Below, in pieces: positions 39,001 to 50,387 of a DNA stretch of 64,000 bases. Position 1 is the stretch's first letter. Every line of letters begins with the position of its first letter. Under the pieces are notes generated by a model, which did not search any database, was not told where the DNA came from, and saw nothing but the letters and a program-made list of their open reading frames with translations. A program made the translations under genes and the position numbers. The stretch lies in assembly GCF_000004075.3 (NCBI RefSeq), contig NC_026655.2, forward strand, positions 2,232,001-2,296,000, written 5' to 3'. The DNA is from Cucumis sativus (lineage: Eukaryota; Streptophyta; Magnoliopsida; Cucurbitales; Cucurbitaceae).

Positions 39001-39900
39001 TTCTAGTTATATAACAATTTAATATTTAGTATGTGAAAATTTAAGAGAGGTTTTCTTAATAAGTAGACTATTGAGAGGTTGATAGTTTTATAAAATACAA
39101 TGTATACGTCGAATTTTGTTAATGTTCGGGTTAAATTGTTATATGTTTGAAAATACAAGAATTAAATTGTCACGTTCAAGAGTTTAGAGACTAAAATGAT
39201 ACCGAATTAAAAATACTCGGACTAAGTCATTATAAGCTAAAATTTATGAACTAAATTGTTACTTTTTCCGACTTTTATGGACGAAAACTGCTATTATTAT
39301 TATTTTTTTTTTTTGAAAAAGGACATTAACGTTTAGTACTTGAAAGGTTAGAAATTATTATTGTTTGAGATGGAGCTGGAGGTACTATTCCAAATGAAAC
39401 TGCCAAAAGTCTCGTGACTCCAAATTAGTGCACAAAGTAACCAAAAGAAAAGAATATAAAACCGCAACCCCTAATTCACTCACTTGTAAAGAAATGATAA
39501 TCCTTTGCATATCTCAAAATTTCATATGGTAGATTACATTTTGATATTGTCTTGAAAAATATTCAAATTTTGGTAAGAATTGAGAATAAGAGTTGTAAAT
39601 GATTTGAATATGCAGAAAAGCTTAAGCTTTCAAGGCAGAGGAATTGTTTAGATTTCGAGTCTTCTTCTGTTCAGATTGATTGTCGTATTCAAAAATTCAC
39701 CATACATACGTGGAGTAAGGCACCAAAAATGGTGGTTGAGAAACGCGGGTGAGATTAGAAAATCCTCCCACCCCTCCTCAGGCGCCCCAATAACTCTCTC
39801 ACTACGAGCGCCCATCGCTTTACCATTTGCCTCCATCCATCCAATTCCACTTGGTTGGATATTTCAAACTTGGGCTCTGCTTTGTGTTTTGCCGTCAAGC

Positions 39901-40360
39901 TAAAGCATTTACACTCGCCAGAAGAGAACATACAGCTTCCATTATAATATTTGGGTTTCTGTAACAAACACAGAAAAGACTAAAAAAAGAGAAAGAGGGC
40001 TTGTTTCCTTTTCCTTTGTCGACGGTGGAAACAAACCCATAATCTTCCTTTTTTCTCTTTTTCGTTTTCCTTCTTTCTTTTGTTTAATTCATTCCCTTTT
40101 CTTACTTTACACCAACTAATTGCTCATTGGGGGGGTTGAAACAGAGCTTCCGGTCCTTTTTCTTCTTATTCTTCGTCTTCATTGTTTCCGATTACACCCA
40201 GTTTTTTATTGTTTTGATTTTCCTTCTTTTTCCTTTCCGGGGTTGTTTTTTTCGATGGTTTGCATGATGGGTTTTTGGGTTTTTGGGTTTTGAAGAACGT
40301 TTCTGTTGAAGAGGGGTGGTGGGATTTTGAGGTAAAGGAAATTGGGGTGGAGGAGGAGGA
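39901..40360 (+). promoter_or_regulatory. Promoter and leader of the TMEM185-RING gene
   Basis: A pyrimidine-rich stretch (about 40000-40110, rich in TTTCC and CTTTCTTT) and a GC-richer segment lead into the start codon at 40361. This is typical of a plant 5' untranslated region. A clear TATA box and transcription start were not identified. Confidence 0.35.
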
Positions 40361-40650
40361 ATGACTTGGAGAAGAGTGTTGAAGTCCGTGCAGGCACTTT
40401 TGGCCCACGGTTCACTCTTCTGTTTCACGCTCTTGCTCGTTCTCAAGCTCGATCATTTCGTCTCCCACAGTTGGTGGTACTTTATTTACTTATTTTGTTT
40501 TCTTTCCTTTTCTTCGATCTCTCTGATGATTATATTTTGTTTTTTTCCTGGGTCTTTATATTTTTCAGGTTTCATTGCGGTTCACTTGATTTTGGTTTTT
40601 ATTTTCTCCCCCTTTCCATTCCCTCAATTTTAGATTAAAATACCGTGAAG

Positions 40651-40687
<37 letters not shown>

Positions 40688-43600
40688 CAGGTTGATGGGT
40701 TGTTTATCTACAACGTTGGTTGTTTTCATTAGGAAGATGAATTGCTAATCGAATATTTGGTTTTTAGAGACTGAGGTGATCGTGAACTCGGCCGAAAGAA
40801 TTTTGAAAATTTGTGGAGATAGTTTGACTGAAATTGAGTCCAGAATGTAGTACCATGTCTTGTGATTGTTTTGAAACGGCTCCTCATTCTCATCCGAGAG
40901 TTCAGTCTTGGGTTTGTACTGTTTCTTTCTTCACTTGAAATAGAAAGAGAGAAAGAAAGAAAGGAGGTTAATTGAGGCTCCATCCCTTCCGCTGCATAGC
41001 TTTACAAGCGGAGGCTACAAGCCACATACAGGCCCTTTGTCCCATTCCCATTTAACCTGTTCGCATGATTTCTTTAGTGTAGTTTTTCTTCGACGTCTTG
41101 GTAGTGGCTGTAGGCTGCAATTCTTTCGTTCTAAAATGGATACGTTTAAATGTTATTGACTGTTGAGTAGTAGTTTTATGAGAAACCAGATTTCCCACTT
41201 TCTTTCCTTTGAACTTTTACAGTTTTGATATACAGGGTTGTATTTTTTCCACTTTGGGTGTTTCATGTGGTTGTTGCTCGAGGAAGGTTCTCATTACCTG
41301 CCCCATCTCTTCCTCATAATCGCCATGTAAGTTACTAATGGTAAATAAATTTTTGTAAAGATTGGCTCTATTTTGTGTTTTTTGTTTTGTTTTCTTTTAT
41401 ACGACATAATTTGTAAATCTGCAATGTATTTCTGTTGAACAGTGGGCACCCTGCCATGCTGTTGTTGCGACACCTTTGCTTATAGCATTTGAATTACTTC
41501 TTTGTGTATACCTCGAGAGCTTATCTGGTATGCCATTATTATGGATGTGTTTTCATGTGTGGTTATGTAATTTTTTGTTTTCTTTATGCTGTTGGTTTGA
41601 ATTATGGCTCCTTCAAATGATTTGTAATTGTTTAAGAATGTTGATGCCTTATTTCCAGTGCAACACTTGTTGTTCCCGAATTTTCAGTATTCAATGGGCA
41701 TTGTTCTGTATGTTTATTGAGGCAATACCATTTCTGGCAGTTTATGGTTTCACTGCTGTGAACTTGAAGATTGTCTTTCTACCGTTGCTGGCATTTGAAA
41801 TCATTATTTTAATCGATAATTTCAGGTACTTGCTCATCATAGTTTTCACTGCATTAAATGTTGCATATATTGAGATATTTTGTATTGTTACTGTGTATCT
41901 TTTGTTGTCTGATGCTGCAGTCTTTTATTGATTCTCTTTGTGGTTTGAATCCTTCTTGACCTTTGTACATGTTAGAATTATGATTACCTGATCCGAACTT
42001 TCTTGTGTGGATTTGACTTTTAACTCATTAACTCTTTCTCCCCATATGTCCGAATTGAATGATTGGCATGTCTGCTATTGTGCTGGATCACATTTGAACC
42101 TTACCAAACTAATGTTGATACTTGCTTGGGACCATTTTGACAAAATTCACTTCAAGGTTTCTGAATTTGAACCGATTATTTTAATTAACAGTCTCTTTTT
42201 ATAGAATACTGAATTTATCAGTTATCTTGTAAATTCTTACATTCTTCTCAGTGGAGAGCTTGGTTTCTTACCAAACATAAATATAATAGTTGTGTTTACA
42301 ACCCATAACTTCGACTTCCTTCTCAGTGTTGCATTCTGTTTTTGATCTGACAATGTTCTTTTCTAAATTTTGAAGCTCTTTTCTTACCAAGATACTCTGA
42401 GTTTCTCAGAAGTATTATTAGATTGGATAGTTGCCTGGTTGATCAAGTTGGTTCACACAAGAAAAAAAGGTTTTATGCATGAATTGTATGCAATTGGCAT
42501 TTGAAAAAATCCTTCTCAAGAAGCTTTTCCACTTTTCCAATTTGCTTTTAAGAAGTGTGTTTGGATATCAACCAAGTTTTTGTACGCTGATCTGATTTGC
42601 CTTTCCGATCTCTTAAGAATGTGTAGGTCACTGATGCCTGGTGATGATGAAAGCATGAGTGATGAAGCAATATGGGAGACACTGCCTGTAAGTCTTATTA
42701 AATTTTATATCAGTAAACTATTCTGTGTGACCATTCCTTTTCTTAAATTAATGTTTTGAGGATGCCAAAATGCCTGACCTATTGAAGTTTTTTTAGTTAT
42801 ATGATCCCTCGAAAAAACCCAGCTTTCGTACGTTTCTGAGCGGAGAGCAACAATCTTCTGGCTGCTAGTATTTGATGTCTCGTAGTGTTTATGATATAAA
42901 ATCGATCTCTCAAACTCGTTATTTTATGGTTTGTTTCAACATTAATTTTTTTTATTAATATTATGATGATTTGCTATAATTTGACCGTGTGAAGAGGGAA
43001 ATCAGTTAGCTGGCTCTAGTTTTGGAGAGAGAAAACAGTAAAGTGGCTCTAGTTTTGGATAGAGAAAAGAGTAAACTGGCTCTAGTTTTGATAGAGGACA
43101 TAGATGAGCCTGAGTCTGGATTGGCAATTATTAATGCTAACTTATGAGATAAAAACAACGTCAATAAGAGAAAAAAAATGAAGTGTTGGATTATTTGCTA
43201 ACCAGTTTTTTTAGTAATACCATTGATTGAGTTGGTCCTTAGGATACTTGATCAACTATTGGGTGGTTTGAAAACATCTTGTTGTCACCTTCACAACATG
43301 ACAGAGATTTTCTTACTGGGTTTCTAGTATTATTCACCAAATTTCTTATTGAACATAGAGAAAGGTTTACAATTCTCACTTTTAGATGGGTTTTGCCTAT
43401 TTTCTAAATAAGCAAGTTTTTGAGAACAAAGAAATGACAATGATGAACCAGATGTGGAGTATCGACTTCTCTCTTGCAAATACCAATTGAATATAATTGT
43501 CCATCTGAGTGATCTTTAAAAAAAAAATAATTTGCTGTGTCCGATTAGTTTCTTGTTCGATAAAAGCTGATTATCTTCTCAATTTATGCAGCATTTTTGG

Positions 43601-46600
43601 GTTGCCATTTCAATGGTCTTCTTTGTTGCTGCTACAGTATTTACTCTACTGAAGCTTTCTGGTAATTTTTAATTTCCCACATTTAGATTGCATGGTCTTT
43701 TTATTTTGATTTTAAATAATATGGAGCTGTGTGGATGGTTATGTTTATTGCCTTTTTATTGTTTAGAAATAGTGGATGGTTATGTACATTGGATTGTTGA
43801 CAGCATGCATACGTTTAATTGCTAGTATTCAAGTTTGTAAGATCATCATTTTTGTTCTGACCATATGTCTAAGACTCTACATGTTGTGGACAACAAAAAA
43901 TTCATCTTCTTAAGGATTAACATTATTGTGGCTAGTAGGAAAATATGAGTGCTAGATCGTTGTTTTTTAATTATGTATGCATATGACTGAATACTGAAAG
44001 GATTGACCTTATCTTATCAATGTTTTGATCATGTTAACCTTTGTAGGGAACGTTGGTGCCCTTGGCTGGTGGGACTTGTTTATAAATTTTGGGTAACATT
44101 CACCCACCTTCTTGTGTTAGAATGTCCTGTTTATACATGCTTACATCTACCATTTTTTAATCAATATTGTGAGGATGCTTAACTTGTTTTCCATCCCAGT
44201 TAATTTGATATATTTTTTTTCCTTGAATACTCTGGTTGCAGCATTGCTGAGTGCTTTGCATTTCTTGTATGTACAAAGTGGTCTAATCCAGCAATTCATA
44301 GAAATATTCAAACAAGAGAACGTTGTTCATCATCATCAGTAGTTAGATATCTAGATTGGAACAGTGGTCTAATAGTTTATCCAGAGCAGGATCAGCATCA
44401 GGACAGAATTTGTGGCCTTCAAGACATTGGAGGACATATTATGAAAATTCCCATAATTATTTTTCAAATTCTACTATGCATGTATTTAGAGGTATGTTGC
44501 ATGTTTAATTCAGATCTTTTATGCACGTTCATTTTCAACTTCCTTTTGTTCAGATCTTGATTGTACAATTAGCATTAGATTTATGACCTAAATACTCATG
44601 AAATTTGCATGTTTTGGAATATCTTTTCAACCAGGGGAAGTACGAGCATCTGTCAATAATATGTTCTGATATTTAATCTACTCGTATCCACATTTCAGGG
44701 AACGCCTGCAGCTGCTAAAAATATGCCACTTCCCATCCTTTTCTCGCCTCTTTTTATGTTGCAAGGTGCTGCTGTTATTTATGCTACATCTAGATTGTTA
44801 GAGAAAGCAGTACTTCTCTTAAGAGGCGGATCTGGCACAGCATTGTATTTCAGTTTTTCAATTAGGGCTCATGCCTGTTTGGAGTTCTTTCATCATGGTT
44901 CAAGGTGATATCCTTATTAGAGTTCTATCGTTTCTTCTTCCTTCACTTCTTCTGAGGTTTTAGCACTTTAACGAAGATAATGTTATTAAGTTTATATTGT
45001 GTACTTGAAGCTTGCAATATGCTCATGAAATATGAACTTACTTGATATGACAAAGACAGGCTATTGGGGTGGTGGTCAATTGATGAAAGCAGTCGAGAGG
45101 AGCAGGCACGATTGTACCACGAGGGTGCCTCTGGGTCAGTATTTTTTTCCCTTGAAATTGTTTTGTGAGAACACTACTACATGGATACACTACAAACCTG
45201 AACGCATATAATAACAATAATAAGAAAACTTGTGTGACTGATTGGTTGGCATGCATGCACATTTTCTATTGCTACTTTGGTGCCTTATTGCTTTCGCTTG
45301 TATGTGATTATTTATTAAGAGAAGTTTATGGTTTTCTGTAAAAGTCGTCTGAAGTCAAGATACTTAACCATCTTACTGGAGCCAGTTTCATTATGCTTTT
45401 GGAGTTTTCCCCCAATGGATTTTAGGAAACCTAGAATTCTATGAATGAAGAAAATGCTTGTCTTTGTGCGCAAGCAGCACTCTACTAAATTATTACAGAC
45501 CATTTAAGTTTCCAATTATTAATATAATTAGATTATTATTAGGAGATATAATTCTAGAGATATTATTTGATATTATTTCCTTAAGTGTATTTCTCTATGG
45601 TTATATATAGGCTTGTATCTCTACTAAATAATAAATGAAATATAGATTTATTCCATAAAATCAACACCAATCACTATATTTTTGGTAACCTCAAGTTTTC
45701 CAATCTATTCTACCAGATTTAAGTTCAGATCCGGGTGGTATATAGACTAGGCTGGTCCATCCATTTATGATTATTGACAAATCATACTAGATGCTAAACT
45801 CTATTCCAATTGGGTGTATGGGCCAGTATGGAATGGAAATATGTTAGAAAGAGCATGCCATTCTTTTCTTCCCTTAATATTTGTGATCTTCAAGGGTTTT
45901 TTACCATCCGGCTGAGATTAATTTAATCCAGAATTTTTCCAAAAATAAAAAATCAGAATTCCTTGAAAATTAGCTTTCAAAATCTTGTTGTTTTTGGGAG
46001 GAAAACTATTCTAAAAATAATCGGAGGATATAACCCTATTTTAAAAAATAGGAAACAAAAATTGAAGTCATTATCAGTGGGACTTTTGTTGAACAAAATT
46101 GTAATTCCGATGAAGCTATCCATTTTCTTATCTTTCATATCATCAGTACGTTGTATTTGCATTTCATTCCCACAGCTAAAGTTTGAGATTTTGCTTCTCT
46201 ATGCCACACATACGTCAAATCTGTCGGCAGTCTAGATCACCTTTTTTTGTTCCTTAAGCTACTATATGTGGATTTCAGTATTTTGTATTGCTCGTCTTTT
46301 GCTTTCAAACTTCTATCAATGCAATTTCTTCCCTTGTTAAGACTTTGGGAGGAACTTCTTTCATTTCTTTTGTTTCTAGATGGCCATTCATTGAAGCTTC
46401 AAAGAGTTCATACTTCTAAATTTTACCTTCCTTTGGTTCTAACAAATTTCCAAATCTTAGGGGTAAATTATGGGAAAAATAATAAAATCACAGGTATTTA
46501 TAGATTTTTTTTCAACAGTCAAACCAAGTAAGAACTGTGTTTGTTCTGATTGCATTAATTTTTACTTGTCTATGTTAAGCTTATACGTATATTTTCATTT

Positions 46601-47804
46601 TGTCCTTTGACATTGGACCACAATCATTCTTCTTATGGAGTTCTCCAGAAGGATATTTGGAGTTTAGCTTTATCATATAAATGGTTCCAGAAGTCTGAAT
46701 CAAATCAAGACAGCTCTTGAACATAAAACATAAACTAACAAACAAAAATGTTATGCAATGGGCTTTGATTATTCAAATTACATTTAGTTCAGTACATCGG
46801 AACATTGTTTTGATGAAGTGAAAATTCTAATGATCCTCTAGATCAGTGGTTAATAGAAAAAATGCATTTAAAAAATATTTTCTTTTAGAATGTCAAAAAG
46901 CAAGGAAGAAGCTCATTGGTATCTTGGCTATGATGAACAATGCAGGTACAATACTTTTAGCGGATATCCTCCCGAGGTTGTGAAGAAGATGCCCAAGAAA
47001 GATCTTGCAGAGGAGGTGATATGTAGTTAGCGTTATGTCAATATATATGATGAGTTGTCGCATTGACCTTGTCGATGCTGCTACTAGTTTTATTTGGCCT
47101 GTGTTTGATGTTCTAAGCCATACAGGTGTGGCGCCTTCAAGCTGCTCTTGGAGAGCAGACAGAAATCACCAAATACAGTCAGCAGGAATATGAAAGACTT
47201 CAAAATGTAAATTCTCCTTATTTTCTTTACAGATATAAACAATCCTGGATAAATCCCTGAATCAGTTAAACCATAGGTCTGACATGTTTCTACCAAATTT
47301 GCTATGCTTGCTTGATCTGATACTATTTGATTTTAGTATGGTTGTTTTTCCATCTGTCTAAACTTTTGCTTTTTGGTTATAGATGTTCTTTATTGGCTTC
47401 ATTTATCTTGTTTTTTTTTTTTATGGTAATATGATGTGGTCTTGGCTATAATGGTCAGAATTTCATTGTCAATGGTTAATTCTTGTGGTCTCGTTCTATC
47501 ATTATGCTGATTGGTACACCTGGGGCTTTGAACAGGAAAAGGTGTTATGTCGGGTTTGTTTTGAGGGAGAAATTAGCGTGGTTCTTCTTCCGTGTAGGCA
47601 TCGCGTACTATGCAGGTATGAAATACCTCACCTTATTATACTATTCAACTAGTGATTTGATGAAATTAAGAAGCATATAATTACCCTCTTCCAGCTTTCA
47701 CCAACACTTGCGAATATTATTGCAGTTCCTGCTCTGAGAAGTGTAAAAAGTGCCCGATATGTCGCGTTGTTATCGAAGAACGCTTGCCGGTATATGATGT
47801 ATAG
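40361..47804 (+). CDS. TMEM185-type membrane protein with C-terminal RING finger
   Basis: Multi-pass membrane protein of the Tmemb_185A (Fragile-X-F-associated) family, with a plant-type RING end that suggests E3 ubiquitin ligase activity; substrates are unknown. Fourteen exons: 40361-40476, 41236-41326, 41443-41527, 41741-41825, 42618-42687, 43592-43661, 44047-44092, 44242-44491, 44699-44904, 45060-45134, 46946-47015, 47126-47206, 47536-47615, 47726-47804. All join in frame and give 467 aa. Hydrophobic segments include CFTLLLVLKL (about 21-30), VVFFPLWVFHVVVA, ATPLLIAFELLLCVYL, FLPLLAFEIIILI, AISMVFFVAATVFTLL and LFSPLFMLQGAAVIYA. The RING is C3HC4: Cys420, Cys423, Cys435, His437, Cys441, Cys444, Cys451, Cys454, with an extra Cys448. 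The protein ends RLPVYDV. For exon 5 the acceptor at 42617 was preferred because it yields RMCRSLMPG, as in relatives. Intron 1 contains a 33-base G run. Confidence 0.95.
40653..40685 (+). repeat. 33-base poly(G) run in intron 1
   Basis: An uninterrupted run of 33 G lies in the first intron of the TMEM185-RING gene. Such a tract can form G-quadruplex structures. Its exact length is doubtful, because long homopolymers are often mis-sequenced. Confidence 0.8.
43011..43092. repeat. 33-bp tandem repeat, about 2.5 copies
   Basis: TGGCTCTAGTTTTGGA recurs at 43011, 43044 and 43077, a 33-bp period with a few mismatches. It lies within intron 5 of the TMEM185-RING gene. No function is apparent. Confidence 0.85.
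45500..45660 (+). mobile_element. Possible LTR or TRIM remnant in an intron
   Basis: The stretch shows a TATATATAGGCTTGTATCTC motif followed by AAATAATAAATGAAATA, as in the promoter and end of many plant LTRs, in sense with the host gene. The edges, terminal TG/CA and target duplication were not fixed. It sits in the 1.8-kb intron before exon 11 of the TMEM185-RING gene. Confidence 0.25.
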
Positions 47805-49500
47805 ATCTTTAACCAATCTAAAGGAAGAACCAAGTGCATATTGATGGTGGGGAATTGACAAGAGTTTCGGTTATATTGAAGGATTGGAAGTGTTGGTGGT
47901 TGGTTCATTATAAATACTGATTCAAGAAAAGATACTTTGGTATAGAAAATGCAGTTGCAATACTGAACTCTAAGCCTTGCTTGAACTCTTCTCATTTTTT
48001 AAATGTAAAGAAGTGGGTCTCTGTGAGGGTAATTAACAATGACAGTAGAATACAAGTCAGTTGATCTTGTTATTGTATAATTCAGGTTTTCTTTTTCACA
48101 CAATTCTCTGTATAGAACAACTTTTTTACCTCCAATTATAATCCAAGTTTCTTGCTCACCCTCCCTGGGTAAATATAGGGCAAACAGCAAATGCTGAAAG
48201 TTCTTTTGATATTGGTGACTAAATCTAATTGTTGTTGAAATGATTAATTGCTGTCCATGAATGTTTGCCAAAATGAGATTGATTAACAATGACTTATTAC
48301 GAACGGTTTAAGGTATCATTGTTTATCAATATCTATTGTTCATATTGGTCAACTTCTTAAAAATGAACTTTTATTCATGGTTAAAATAGTTGTCTAGACA
48401 CTGGTGAGACATGGTTGAAATAGTTGTCTAGACACTGGTGAGACTATTAACATTGGGTGTTGATCTTTGTCTAGACACTGGTGAGACTATTAACATTGGG
48501 TGTTGATCTTATTGGTATGAAAATAGTATCAATTATCTTTTCTAGTTTGATTTACTAATAGTAAAGGGTTTAAGGAATGTTATTATTTTATAAAAACTAC
48601 AACATCGAACGTTCCAGCATTAAATTTCGACTGTATTAATCCTTTTTTAAACAAGACTTTAATAAATTTTTATAAGTTCATAACCTAAGTTATGTAGTAA
48701 ATTAGAATTTATTTACTAGGGCACTATGTGAATTTCAACAATCATTATATTGTATTGTTATTTTCTGTTAAATAAAAGTATTAAATATTCAATAATAATT
48801 ATTCATTTAAGTTACATAAGTTTGATGTTTGATATGGAATTGCCTCCCTCTAACAATCAAATCTTATTACATTTATTGTATTTAATATACACATATGGAA
48901 GAGTAACATCTCTTCCCTATCAATTGTGTTTATCAAAACTCAACAGATGCTTCTACTCTAAGATTGCATTTCATAATAAGAAATTTCGATTTCAAAGGTA
49001 GACATCAACTTCTTTTTTATCCCCCAAATTATAGTTTAAATTTTTATTCTTTCATATATATACTTCTTAAGATTTTTTTTTTTTTTTAATTGTATGTATT
49101 CATATCTTTTGGTGTCATTTAGTCATAAATATTTATGGTATTTTTTGCACGATTGAGGCCACCTTAATCCCTAATTGTAATCAAAATTTGAAGAATTGAA
49201 AGTTGATAATAATTAGATATGTTGAGCAGAATTATAATAAAGTATCTTCCGTTCTTTCTTTCCCAAAAAGAAAAAAGGAATATTATTAATCAAATCTATA
49301 AAAGTAAGAAATATGAATTTTTTTCTTCGTTTTGGCAGACTGATTTCGGTAACTTTGGTGAAAGATTGAAAAGGCCCGATTAGATGTTAAATCACGAAAA
49401 CCCGGACAGACCCAATAATCTCAGGCAGCCAATTTTACGATTATTCCATTGATTATTCATCAGCTTCTTGGAATTTCTCAGTGAATTCAACGGTTCTTTG
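47805..49500. other. Intergenic region between TMEM185-RING and DENND6 genes
   Basis: The first few hundred bases are probably the 3' untranslated region of the TMEM185-RING gene. AT-rich spacer follows with one short tandem repeat. The last 150 bases (GGCCCGATTAG at about 49.37 kb, GGAAGGAAGG at about 49.53 kb) probably belong to the DENND6 promoter and leader. Confidence 0.5.
48391..48510. repeat. Short tandem repeat with 20-bp and 43-bp units
   Basis: TGTCTAGACACTGGTGAGAC occurs three times (48391, 48425, 48468). The last two copies are part of a perfect 43-bp tandem unit (48425-48467 and 48468-48510) that also carries ATTAACATTGGGTGTTG. Confidence 0.9.
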
Positions 49501-50346
49501 ACGGAGTGGAGAGGGAGGAACTAGGAAGGAAGGAAGGAAGTAAATTAGGTGATTCTATTCAATTCCTTTCCCAATTTCCCCCTTTTGAAGTCCAATCCGG
49601 AAACGGTATGCAATAATTTCTCTTGGATTTTTGTTTCTTTTTTCAACCAATTGCAGAGTCCTCCTTATTCTCATGCATTTTTAATCATTTTTGCTTGCTT
49701 TTGGACCTCTTCCCACTGTAATTTTGTGTTACATTTTCTATTTTTCGGGTTTTGTCATGACCCATTTGGTTTTTTTTTCTTCAGATACTTGTTTCTTGTT
49801 GATCCAGATTGGTTCAGGCTGGAATTTGATTGTTACTGGGGTTGTCAGTTTAGGTAAATCGCGACCCACTTGTGGATCTTTGTTATACTCTCGTTGTGGT
49901 TGTTCTTAGTGTCTTCTTGTCGTTTTTGTCGCTTTATTTTCTTCTCGTTTCTGCTGTTTGTGGAAACCTCCTACCAAGAGTAGTAATGCAAACAGTATAG
50001 TTGTTCACACTCGTGAGTTTTTCATTTACTTTCCGAAGATCATTTGGATTTTTAGAATCGGTTTATTTGTCCTTACTTTTTTATGCTACTTTTCAGTGTT
50101 GTAAAGAGGTATACTTTTTCTCGAGCATCCTTTGATCCGCATGTAATGCAGGTTTTCTAGTACATTGTTTCACCTCGCGTTGATTGTATTCAGTACCAGT
50201 GATAAGTGGAAGAAAACACGTTAATCGTTAGATTAGCTGTTTGGCCTCGTTCTTGATTATCGGTTAAAGGCTCGGATATTTTGTGAGGGAAGTGGATAGT
50301 GATGACGAAACACTAGGGGGTATGGTCCTGGAACTGATGCAACAAA
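49501..50346 (+). promoter_or_regulatory. DENND6 leader with probable intron
   Basis: A GA-rich block near 49.5 kb looks like the first non-coding exon. A plausible donor follows GGAAACG (49606) and a plausible acceptor ends AATGCAG (50151), giving a leader intron of about 546 bases. The second leader exon holds two upstream ATGs, at 50302 (four codons, then TAG) and 50322. Confidence 0.4.
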
Positions 50347-50387
50347 ATGAGCAGGTCCCCTTCATTCTCTGTGAAATCAGAAGTTAA
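50322..50387 (+). promoter_or_regulatory. Upstream ORF overlapping the DENND6 start
   Basis: ATG at 50322 opens a 21-codon frame that ends at TAA 50385-50387, past the main ATG at 50347 and in another frame. Its context has G at -3 and G at +4, better than the main start at +4. Ribosomes starting here would miss the main ATG, so leaky scanning would be needed. This is inference from sequence only. Confidence 0.5.

Larger units (their letters stand above)
32899..39900. other. Gene-free AT-rich intergenic region
   Basis: The first few hundred bases are probably the MSH2 3' untranslated region. The rest is AT-rich spacer with simple repeats, a perfect 66-bp duplication, an AT hairpin and two adjacent TTTAGGG units near 36.41 kb. 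No ORF with recognisable protein sequence was found. The last 300 bases are less AT-rich and may belong to the promoter of the next gene. Confidence 0.6.

Noticed and set aside
41476..41931. 151-aa plus-strand ORF
   Set aside because: It reads exon 3 of the TMEM185-RING gene straight through introns; the spliced model joins conserved sequence at proper splice sites.
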